Below, piece after piece: positions 21,329 through 32,275 of a stretch of 64,000 bases of DNA. A model generated the notes under the pieces. The model searched no databases. It was given only the letters and a program-made list of their open reading frames with translations, and had not been told where the DNA came from. The DNA comes from Elmis aenea. Lineage: Eukaryota; Arthropoda; Insecta; Coleoptera; Elmidae. Location of the stretch: contig OX393578.1 in assembly GCA_947652605.1 (NCBI GenBank), forward strand, positions 61,511,415 to 61,575,414, in the 5' to 3' direction. The position numbers and the translations under genes are program-made. Positions within the stretch are counted from its first letter, which is position 1, and every line of letters begins with the position of its first letter.

Positions 21329-24001
21329 ATAATACCTACGATTTTAACGGACTTTTTGGCTAATATACACATGTAATTACGTTGTCTTGTAAATTTTGAC
21401 GTAAGCCGACTTTGACATTTCTAGACAAGTGTGCGTTTTGCTTACCGTGCGTACGCTGTACGGTAAGAGTCATTTAGATTAGTGGTCGTAGAAAAAACTT
21501 AATTTAAAATCCCTGTAGGTACAAATATGAAACCTGTTAGTGGCGACAGTAGATCTAATAATTAATTCAGAGTTGTTTGAGCCATTCTTTTAGTTGGATC
21601 ATTAAAAACTTAACAAAGATTACCACATTTCATTGGATTTTGCCCGAGACAAAAGCGTTTAGAACAATTGATGCCTTTAATAATTCAGGAAAATCATCTT
21701 TGGTGAGACCTAATGTCTACAATAAATTTTTGGTTCTATAATCAGACAAATAACAGTTTTACATTTTTTCCGAAAAATATAAAAAGTACAGAGGTTATAA
21801 AATAGTCTTTGCACTTTCTTCGACGAAAATTCATAAATTTTTAAACCAAAGCAAATGGCTCCTTATACACATTATTTTTCGCACAAATAACGAATTTTAG
21901 CTCTGGAATCATTTAATTTACATAATAGTTAAGACGCCAAGACGATTTTAAGTCTTTATATTCCATTTGTATAATTGTAACATGATTATTCATAAGTTTG
22001 AAATGAGCATAAATATGTAAAATGAAAAGGAAATTTCCACCAAGCACTGTTGTTATATTTCACAGAACATTTTCTTGAAAATAAGTTTTAGTGATTCTTT
22101 CTCGTTTATATACGAAATTTCTAGTAATGGTGTAATATATAAAATAAATTAATCGTTATAATTGCTTCACAGCTAAAGCTTCTTCGACTTACTAAATCTT
22201 ATAGTACGCAAATTTGTGTTAAAGCCATATTAATTGAATAAAATCTTGTGATTTATTGCTTCATTTTGTATATGCAAATTTTGTAAATAGCGGTAGTTGG
22301 AATACTGTCGTTCATTTTGATTTACGTGGTTTTGAGTTGTGTGAAAATTTTAAAACACATCTATTGGGTAAGTAGGTAGATGCCTTAGCTTTTAAATTTA
22401 CGCAAAGGCGGCCTTAGAGAATTATGCTGTGTTTTCTATCCACATTCATTACACTCATTTTAAGCTTTTGATAATTGGTAGTTACTTCATATCATTGTTA
22501 ACGTATTTTATTAGAGATATGAAGATGTAATTGTATATTTTTGAATTCATAAACGAATGTTTAAAAGACTTTAATAGCTATATTTGCTAACTGGATTAGA
22601 TAATTCTTATAAAGCCATTAAATTTCATGCCGTTTTGAATTTTTTAAAGAATTTTAATTTATCTACTTAAATGATTACGAATTGCATAAATAATTTTAAT
22701 ATTATTAACTTAACTTCTCTTAAATTACAAAAAATTAATTAAGGTTAAGGTTATAAATGTAATCTCTTCTATACCCTTCAAGTTATTGGTTGAATTATTG
22801 TTTTTTTCACGGTAAACACATATAAATTTATTTCATTTTTTTGATGTTATACATTTTCTGTGGGTCCTGACTGTTTGCATACCCTGGATTTTAAACTACA
22901 CACATAAATTCAAGAGAATAAAAATGACGCAAGTAAACACTAAATTACTTGGTACGTCTTTTTCATTTTCACACACAGTTATTGTGAAACTATTGTATCA
23001 TAAATAACTGAAGCACGTTGCTCTAAAATTGAGCTGACATGACGTAATTAATGTAGAACAGATACTACATCACTTTGCATTATTAGGTACGGGTAATTGA
23101 GCTCAAATATAAAACGTAGAGAACCGATTTGGCTTAAATTCATTATGCTGCAAATCTGCATAATCTTGCATACCACACCATACTGTAGCATAGCATCCGT
23201 AGCTCCTGATCTATGCAAACCTGTTCCATATGCATGTTCTCTGAAAGTTGTTTGTTGGTTGTATCTATTAGTCCTCATTAATTATTTAGTTCGTCGGAAA
23301 ACCTTTTAATATCTTGTCGCGCCATTTTGCCTAACAACTAAGAAGTGTATTAATCGCGACACTAAACCCAAATTGAGGCAAACACTAAAGGAAACGTTAA
23401 AGGAAAAAAATTATACAGGGCGTCTAGAGAGACATTGTCTAATAGATTAAAAACATGTTTCCAAAAAATTGCACATTTGGAAACCGGTACAGCGTAACCT
23501 TTAATTATTAATACAAATAACCTCAATTAAAAATGACACTTTACTTTCAAAGGATCTCTAATTGAAATATTATTTTCCACATTATGTCCCTTCATGAGTT
23601 GCAACTGATGAAGAGAAAATAGTTTTTTTTACTGGTTGTATTGCTTTGACAAGAGATCCTTCAAAAGACGACGGTTGATTGTTGATTAAGGTTATTTACA
23701 ATAATAAATCAATCAATTAAATTATCAAAATTTTTTGTTTGTTTCTCAGGTTGTTCTGTTACTAATTTATTGTAACGAAAGCGATTATATGTGATTAAGA
23801 AAGATTATGTAATGATTAAACCGATATTTACAAACTTTCGAGTAATCTGAGACAAGTTTGATGTGTTTCCAACATTATTTGATGTATACATTTCTTAATT
23901 GCACAGTTCTACATGTAGATTTGTAGATGTAAGTAAATCTATGTTACCCAACGTTTATTAGCTATCACTGTTTCTACCATTTTCATGTCACGTCATGAGT
24001 T

Positions 24002-24116
24002 CGATTGCACAAACCTCCTCAAAATTTAACGGATGTTCAATGTTCAAGTGCCAGTGACGAATCAACATCATTTTTGTCATCTTGATCCGTTAGCTTCAAG
24101 GAACTTTGTGCAATCG
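24002..24116. repeat. Imperfect inverted repeat upstream of the microexon
   Basis: CGATTGCACAAA (24002-24013) is mirrored perfectly at 24105-24116, and AACGGAT (24028-24034) at 24085-24091; the intervening bases also pair partly. It resembles a small foldback element about 135 bp upstream of the predicted exon at 24252. Confidence 0.55.
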
Positions 24117-24251
24117 GGCTTCAGTGTTCAAAAAGTGTCAGGATGTGTTGTTAATTATCACGTTATGTAGTTGTCTGCATCTTTTCGAACACTTGACACT
24201 TCAAATCCCCTTAGCCCTATGTGTACTAAATGTTTGCTTCATTGTTTCCAG

Positions 24252-24275
24252 CACCAAGCCGCAGCGCAAGCTTTG
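24252..24275 (+). CDS. Candidate 24-nt in-frame microexon of the NCKX gene
   Basis: A pyrimidine-rich acceptor (TTCATTGTTTCCAG) is followed by 24 GC-rich bases and a consensus donor GTGAGT. The 24 bases read HQAAAQAL with no stop, and the insert is phase 0 at both sides. The exon before it (ending 11945) and the exon after it (starting 62307) are also phase 0, so inclusion or skipping keeps the frame. It would add eight residues in the cytosolic loop after STDQLMPT. There is no transcript evidence here. Confidence 0.6.
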
Positions 24276-24648
24276 GTGAGTGGTCTAAAGCCTCCTCTAT
24301 CCTAAGCTGCACGAGCATGTGTTCTTTATCTTAAAACTGCACGCTTTACAATAATGTTTTATCTATACCTACTTACATACGAGACATATTCGGAAAGTGA
24401 GAAATAAATAACAGAAATTTGCCGGTCAAAAAGTTCTTGTCTGACGAGGAGATTCATACTAAGATTATTTTGCGAGTATTCCGAGCTAAGATTGATTGGG
24501 AAGTCTTAAGAAGTGGGAACGGTAAAGTGTGTTATTGCTTCAGGAAATTACATAAAACATATGTGAAGTTAAATCATACAAAATTTTAAACGTGATTTTT
24601 ATTTTCAGTAAATTTAGCATTGCCCTCGTATTAAATCCTTAGACAGAG

Positions 24649-24730
24649 GCCGCACCATTTATCTCTGTAATCTGGTGCGGCTGAGTTAGCTGCCCCAAGA
24701 GTTTGTAATAGATCCCTGGGCTCAGCTGAC
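24649..24730. other. Two adjacent GC-rich hairpins downstream of the microexon
   Basis: Hairpin 1: GCCGCACCA (24649-24657) pairs perfectly with TGGTGCGGC (24673-24681) across a 15-nt loop. Hairpin 2: GTTAGCTG (24685-24692) pairs with CAGCTGAC (24723-24730, one G-T wobble), and inside it CCCA pairs with TGGG. The block is markedly more GC-rich than the surrounding intron and lies about 370 bp after the microexon. It may be an intronic RNA structure or a small insertion. Confidence 0.45.
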
Positions 24731-27700
24731 ACACTAATGACAGCCATATGATACACGCAAAGCATTTTTCACTTCGCCAAATATTAGCCACTCGACAAAA
24801 ATATGTCATCTATGTTAGCAAAAACATGACGCAAATTGCATGAGTAAATATATGATCCTACACACGTACTTAACTCCCATTTAACTATAATGTATTACTT
24901 ATTTCAAATTTATTAGGTATTTAATCATACAAGTACTTCTTGAAACTTTTTTTTGATTACCTAATTGTTTCCCTTAAATATCGCTCAATTATGAACAGCT
25001 TAAGTTTCATAAATTGATAACCAATAAAGTTTGTGTAATTAACTAAACATTATCTTCTTGATAAATTATGTGGCAATGCATGTAAGGTAACAACATATTT
25101 TGCATTGCAAAGTACCGACCTCTTCAACTTAAACTCCAGTAATAGCGAAGTGAGTAGCAACTCGTATCAATAAATAATTTACCAGTGGTAACTTATTAAA
25201 TTCCACATCACACGCGACCAGGGCTTAGTCCCTTAAGAACCATTAACTGTTAATAAAATGCGTGCTATAAATCTTATGCATAGTCAGCGGGTAAACTAAG
25301 ATTATCTCCGTTAAATAAGGCTTATGTGGCTGGCAAAATTTTTACATCGATTGCTGTACGAGGATATTTCAAATTTAACCAGGAATTTGTTTATAAAAAT
25401 TTGGCAATATACCTACAGACAAAATAATAAACAAACTGGTTTAAACGTTTAAGTTACCTAATTCTTTGCAATGCGTCTGTTTGTTGACTCATTTCTCGTA
25501 ATATTATCTCTGGAGAGCATTCTCACTTAACAATGAAGGAACATTTGGGCATAATTTAACCTATGACACCATTTTTGTTTCCACGATCATTTAATTAACT
25601 TTAAAATACCATAATGTAATTACCAAACTTAACTTTTCTTTATCAAACTATAAGAACGCATCACTTTACGATGTTTCAAGTATTATCCTTCAAAGATAAC
25701 ACTTCACTTGGATTTTATGTTGGGCACATCCACTCCTTCATGTTTTATGTTAAAACGTCTTACGTTCACTCGAAGTTTTATTCGTGTAGTTTTCTTTGCC
25801 ACTCAAATTAAACTTTGACAGTGTTAACAATGTAACAGAATATTAACAATGTATGAAAGTAACACACGACTTTCTTAACGGCAGACTTTTAAACGACTAT
25901 TTTATTGCTTCTTTCTCGTTAACAAACTAACTAAGCTGTTTAACATTCTATTTAAAATTTAATACCACCGCTAAAACGCAAATTTACCTTAAAATATTAG
26001 CAAACGAGGCTACTTAACGGGATTGTATTTGATAAATTGAAGTTTTCATTTTTAATAACGTTTAATTATTTATTAACACCAGGTAAAGTAGACTTGTTCC
26101 GCTATAAAATATAAACAATTATTTAAATTGTAGAACACTAGTTAATAATTGACGCAATAACGAGGTTTATAATAACAGAAATTGTTAGACTTTAGAGGCT
26201 AAACGAAAAAGCTCGACCTTACTGTAATAGAAATACTTCCTATGTAAAAATTTAATATTATGTTCGTGAGACTAAAAGAATTTATATTTAAATAACAAAA
26301 CTGAACCTTCTTAACAAAAATTTAATAGGACTGTTAAGAGAAGAATTAAGTGCCCTTAGGACGTTGGAATTTTCTTATTAAATAAATTTTTCAAGTAGCT
26401 TAGAAAACCTCGTAAAGCATTCATATAAACGCGTTAAAAGTGAGTGGAACGAAAAAAAAGTTATATTTAAAAAAACATTAATGCACTTGAAAAATTCTTT
26501 GATCATTTAAATAATTTAAATCATTAATTTAGTAAGACAGATAAACTAAAAGGATCTATAGTTGCAGTTGTTTTTACTAAATTTTTCAAGTATGGCATTT
26601 CAAAGACATTAAAAATGTTTCCGACTCATATTTTCTTCAAAACCCCGCTGAAAAACATTTTATGAATTAAAATTTGGATTACACTGCTAAATTAATTTTC
26701 CTGCTCCACAAACATTGTACATTTTAAAATATTTAGTTTGCCAAATAAATTACAAAATTAATTATCTTCATATGCACACTACATTAATAATAAATGAAAA
26801 TTGTTAATACTTTCAGTATTGTATGCTGGCTGAAACCTTTAACCTACTTGCATATGTATGATGAGGTAAATTTTGTGGCCATTTCATTAATTTACCTAAT
26901 TATTATGACATTCTCATTTTGCGTTATAACTTTTATTTATAGGTAAAAAGTGTTTAAACTAAAGTTTTTTCAACTCTGTTTTCTTTAACGGTAAACTCGT
27001 TAATGCTATCAAACTTTCCGTCGCCCATTTGGTTAGTCTGAAAACTGATTTAAGGTATAAAAAGAAGTTAATCTAGCATTTCGTTAGTTTCAGAGCGATG
27101 CGGAGTTTCAGTACACGCAAAAAAATCCAATAAAATTCCATTAAAGTTGTTCCTGTGTTTGAGTTATGCTTCATAACGGCTTAAAATATTTAATTGCTAC
27201 AAAGTTTTTTATCTCTTGAAAGATAAACGCGCTAAACACATTTGTCGCTCACATATTTACGCAAAATATATCATATTTCCGCATCCTCTAATTTTATCTA
27301 CGACATGACACTCTCAGGGATTAAAATTTCATGTTTATCTCTCCCGTTCCTGTCAAGCAAAACTTGGATAGGTTTAAATATTGCCATCCTGTCTTGGTTT
27401 TATCCGTGTATCCTGCAAATAAATTCGTATTGCGAAGGACGATTCTGCTGTGTGTACCGTATCTTACACATCCCCGTCGTTTATCTCGCAGGATAATGTC
27501 GGTAAACAAATGAAACAAATTAATCCTCAAAACAGGCGAAATGAAGGCATGCCACTTACTGCTTTAAGAGAAAAAAATTAAGGTTTTATGCTCATTACAT
27601 ATTTCCTCCATGTTTTTATAAATTAATCGTTTATTATCAAAGAGTGGGATGAATTTGTATGTATTTTTTTCAAGCCTAGTTTCATACACACTCAAACAGT

Positions 27701-28201
27701 CATAACTCATTTTAAAGACCTCAAACCGTGTAAATTATTCATTAGTTGAAGCATTTTTTATTTTAATAACACTTTCATAGCCAATCTTGACAACTCAATA
27801 AACCTCTGTACAGCTTGGTAACGTATTTAAGTGAAAATATCAAGCACCGTAAGTAACAGCACTAAAAATATTTAATTAAGAAGTAACATACAACCGAAAC
27901 ATGTTCTTATTCGGTAAAGTGGGGTGGGGTAGTCAGCGGTACCTACTTGAAAACGATTCCTTACCCAACTCAGCGGTTCCTTATGGGCGAAAGGTTAGTA
28001 GACACCAAATAGCGTTGCAGTTTTATGACGTAAACAAGCTGAGTTTTATTTATTGATTAAGTTTTGTTATATAAGTGCAGTTTTGCTATAGTTTGGGAGC
28101 CGGAAAGTGTTTTGTTTTTATAATAAAACATGTCTGTACAAATGCCAACTTTAAATGTATCGCTACGAGGAATTTTGAATAATGTAAAAGGGTAAATTGT
28201 T

Positions 28202-28319
28202 ATACAGGGTGCTTCTAAAACAATTTATGACTCAAAAATATTGTTCTATGGACAAGCAAATTGTTAAGTTGGCAAGACTATCCTTTAGGGGCGATAATTT
28301 TTACTTAAAGCACCTGTAT
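28202..28319. mobile_element. Tiny MITE, ~118 bp
   Basis: ATACAGGGTGCTT at the left faces AAGCACCTGTAT at the right, giving inverted ends of about 12 bp with one gap and TA at the edges. There is no coding capacity. The ends belong to the ACAGGGTG class seen in the mariner-like element at 6456. Confidence 0.5.
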
Positions 28320-30974
28320 TTGTAATGCTTTTTTTTCTGCTATAACTGAGGGCCAAAACAAGCTAATGGTTAATATGTATGGTGTAACCGATTAATTTGG
28401 ACGACAAAATTGGAAGGAGGAAGCAATTTTTATTATTACCACACTATTTTGAAAACTTTTTAAGGGCTCAAATAATTCTGGAACCATAATTTATCTTTTT
28501 CTTAGTAGTACCATGGTCTGCATAAGTTGAATTTTGTTTTATCAATAAGCAAATATGAACACAAAAGTTTATGCCAAAAAAAAAACAAAACCAATTATTT
28601 TGGCATAAAGTTGAAGTGCAGAAAACAAAGCTACGAGGACATTAGGACGAAATTATAAAATTTTTACAAATAAAAACCTTGCAGCTAACACACGATACGT
28701 GAATGCTTCATATTTTCCAGTATTTTGAAAACTGTTATGAATATGTTTTGATATAATTATTCAGCATAAATTTAGCAACTTTTCCAAATTCCAACATGTG
28801 GTTTACCTCTTATAATAAACGAAGTCTGCTTCTTGCCTTGTCTGTCGTTATTTCCATGAATAAATTCAAAAATAAGACTACTCCACACAATAAAATACCG
28901 AAAGTCACTGGAATATCTTGTTGTACATTGAATACTTTTTACCATTTCCAGACAACTTTTTCCTTTGCTGCAAACCGCTCCGCAATGGCAGTATCAAGCA
29001 TGGAATATGTGATTACGAAACGTAGTTTAATATTATATTACACGTTCTCTGTGGCGCGATAGTATCTTTGAGTAAAACTCACTAGTTTGCTGGTACTCAG
29101 AAATGAGGTCAATTGTTTAACGTTTCCGGACGAGTTTAGTTGAAATATGTACGACAGAGGGTAAAATTTATTGAAATGATTTATCCGGATTAGTTAAACT
29201 AAAACTATTTGATTAATAGCTTTGAATTAAACTTTACTAAACATTTTCATACGGCACGTACCTTGTATAATCGCGGGCAAAGATATTTTATATGCAAGGT
29301 GTATCTATCTTTATTTGGGCAGCTATTGAGATCTCATTTGATATAAGATAAAAATATTCTGTTTAATTATGGTAGCAAAAGGAGCCTCATTGGCAGTGGT
29401 ACTCCGATGCTTCAAAAATTGCAGAGCTACATCAGTTGCAAATAAAATTCGCATGAAATGTTTTTAAACTGCATAGCCTTTGGCCTTTCAAATTACAAGG
29501 TAATGAAATTTTTATAAATGTAATATTTTGCTGTGACTTTTTTACATTTTTTTGACGTAACTAATACATTTGATTTTGTATTACTTAAAAATGTTTTATA
29601 GAACTTCTTTTTCAATAACCGGCATAACTCCACTTCTTCTATACAAACCTGCGATTTCAGCTTGTCGATTAAATTTCTTTTCTGGGTAGTCATATTGTGC
29701 CCGACAAGGTCTTCCATAATTGTGAGAAGTTAATGCAGGTACAGGCTTATCCCTCTCCTAAAAAACGATTATAATTTTATAGAATCGAGGATATACGAAA
29801 ACCTAAAAGATGTGTCTGAACAAACTCGTCTTATGCCAGTTTTGATCAAAGATTTTTCTGATTAAAGACTGAAGTGCATCACTGAGACATTTTCATTGGG
29901 TGACGCTTGATTCAGAAGTTATATTAAAGGCCAAACGTTCTCTATATGTGATTATAGAAAACCATATTTGCGTATCTGCATTTCATAAAACGAACAGCTA
30001 ATTAACACGTTGACATTTGTTTATAATCATATCTAATTTCCAGGACTTGTGTGTTTTAACAATGAATTCAACAGTTATTGTTTCCTATGTGGGACATCAC
30101 ACCAGTTCAGCTGTTGTTTGCCTGGATTTTATTCATGGCCAATGATGTTGTTTGTTTTGTTAGCGGACAAAGTAGGGACGCGTAACTTGCAACCTTCAAT
30201 TTACCAAAAACAATTGGACATTACTCAGGTCTCTTCGTTAATAATTAAATTTAATACAATTTTTTCCATTTCAACTTTAAGTTACATTTTAAAAAATCGC
30301 TTACAGAGGTCTAGAATTTTCAAAAATGTGAAAAATTTAGCAAAGTAATACTCAATTACTTTTAAAGTGTGCATATTATTATTTATTTATAACCCTTCTT
30401 GTTAAGCTACGGATTAACGCAATTTTTTCAATTTGTTTGGAAACCAATACATCGGTATTTTGATATATCGACATCAAAATTTTAATATCTCCCATCCCCA
30501 CTAATTATTACCTGTTTTACTATGCCTGGGTACACCCCAAGTAGTTTACATTATTAAATAGCGTATAAATATGATGGAAGGAATAAAATAATTACAGTGC
30601 CCTAAATTAATTAACCATTAAATATTAATTAGCGGTTGGGTAGGTTTTTGCTTCATCAAAGTGATGTTACCAATAAACGCCAGCTCCACAAGTTGTTTTA
30701 ATAAAACCAAGGGTAAGCAGTAGGTTATAATCGTTATCTTGGATCCTTATACACAAAACAGTTTTGAGCCCCGTAGGCGTCGTACTGCAATAGATATAAA
30801 GCGCTAATTATACCCACATATATGTAGAAATAGATGCTCTTTAAGTGCATTTTAATTGCCTGTCAACTTTGTTTCGCGTACCCAGTCGATTTGATATAAA
30901 CTTTAATAAGTTTATAAACGTCATGTTCTCACAAATTATGAACTAAACTTAGTTCTAAGAATTTTTAAGAGAAT

Positions 30975-31880
30975 CGTTTAAAATTAACACCAACTCGGGA
31001 TTTTCAAATACAACACCCTGTATATTATTACATTTTTGGAATCTACGATTCATTTTAGGCCGATTATATTCAAGGTATAATGTAGCTAAAATGCATGGTT
31101 TAGAAGTTATTTGAATTTATTTAAAACACTATTTTGGGTTATCTGCAATTCCACCATGGTTGGAAATGTATGGGGATTTTATAATTAAAACTTAATCCGA
31201 TTTAAATAAAGATAAAATTATAAACTGAACTGCATGCTACAGGATCTTATTCGGGCTATCTAAATCGCCCCTAAAAACATTTTTGGAATATACAGGGTGT
31301 TCAAAATTAACACAAACTCGGAAATTTTAAACACAACACTCTGTATATTATTACATTTTTAAAACCTCCAATTCATTTTAAGCTGTTTTTGTACAAAGTA
31401 TGTTGTAGCTTAAATGCATGGTATTGAAGTTATTTGCATTTATTTAAAAAAATATATTTTTACCTGCGCCTCCACCAAATTCTTATTGCATAAAAAAAGG
31501 TATTAAAAATAAATCATAGCGGTTCCAATGAAAATACAATTATAAAGTAAACGACGTTCTACAGAGCCTTATCTGGGCTATCTAAATGCGTTAAAAAAAA
31601 TTGGCATACATAGGGTATTTAAAATTAACACCAACTTGAAATTTTCAAATATTACACCTTGTACCTATACTATTACATTTTTGAAATCTTCAATTTACTT
31701 TTAGCCATTTACGAGCAAGAAAAATATAGCTAAAATGCATATTTTTGAAGCAACATGCTTTGTATAAAACAGTATATTTTACCTAACCCTACAAAATTTC
31801 ACAACGCATAAGAAAAGTTTAATTACAAATTAATACATCCGGTTCTATGTAAAATTAAATAACAAACAGGATAACATTTT
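30975..31880. repeat. Degenerate tandem repeat, ~320 bp period, about 2.8 copies
   Basis: AAAATTAACACC-AACT recurs at about 30980, 31303 and 31621. GGGCTATCTAAAT recurs at 31250 and 31571. GTAGCT-AAATGCAT recurs once per unit. Units begin with TACAGGGTGTTC or a decayed form, and about 50 bp later carry ACAACACCCTGTATA, so each junction is itself a foldback. The second unit contains CGCCTCCACCAAAT (31467-31480); the first has a decayed TTCCACCA at the same place. Confidence 0.75.
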
Positions 31881-32194
31881 TAAGACATTTTTTAAGACTG
31901 TTTTTAAATTACCTCCTCATCACCTATACAAAAACCAAAATTAGCTAACGGCGAACGATAGAAGAATTAAAATTTCACCAATAAAGTTATACGTAAAACG
32001 AAATTCTTAAGATAAACCCAAAGTTTATTTGCGGCGAATGCTTTAAGAAAACCAATCGCTAATAAAAAATTAAGCCGGCAAAATTTCCTTAAAAAAATTG
32101 CGGTCAAATTAAACTTCTGGTATGGCTTTGAAAGGGCGACCTATGTTTTTATTGCTTCTTAAGAAAAAAACATTGTAAGAGGGCGTACTGGGAG

Positions 32195-32275
32195 ACGTGT
32201 AGCAGAACGGACTACATGAGATTTTCATTATCTCATTTCCTGAAAATCTCAGTCTACACTCCTGCAGTAGGCAGA
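32195..32275. other. Imperfect ~80-nt hairpin
   Basis: TGAGATTTTCA (32217-32227) is mirrored exactly by TGAAAATCTCA (32241-32251) around a 13-nt loop. Outside this the arms continue to pair only partly. Size and shape resemble a small precursor hairpin, but outer pairing is weak and no function can be assigned. Confidence 0.3.

Larger units (their letters stand above)
11946..24251 (+). other. Intron of NCKX gene, first segment (12.3 kb if the microexon is used)
   Basis: Runs from GTAAGT (11946) to TTTCCAG (ending 24251). It holds satellite array B, the mariner relic at 16.8 kb and two foldback elements, listed separately. 11946-13302, 15101-16784, 17361-21201 and 21468-24001 are AT-rich with only short, stop-bounded frames and no feature I can name. 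Confidence 0.75.

Noticed and set aside
23048..23309. Overlapping frames on both strands near 23.1-23.3 kb
   Set aside because: No domain and no splice sites.
27242..27530. Three overlapping open frames on both strands
   Set aside because: Overlap on both strands without a domain indicates a locally stop-poor stretch, not a gene.
30049..30348. 99-codon open frame with Cys-rich start
   Set aside because: No signal-peptide or domain pattern holds up, and the second half is ordinary A/T-rich intron.
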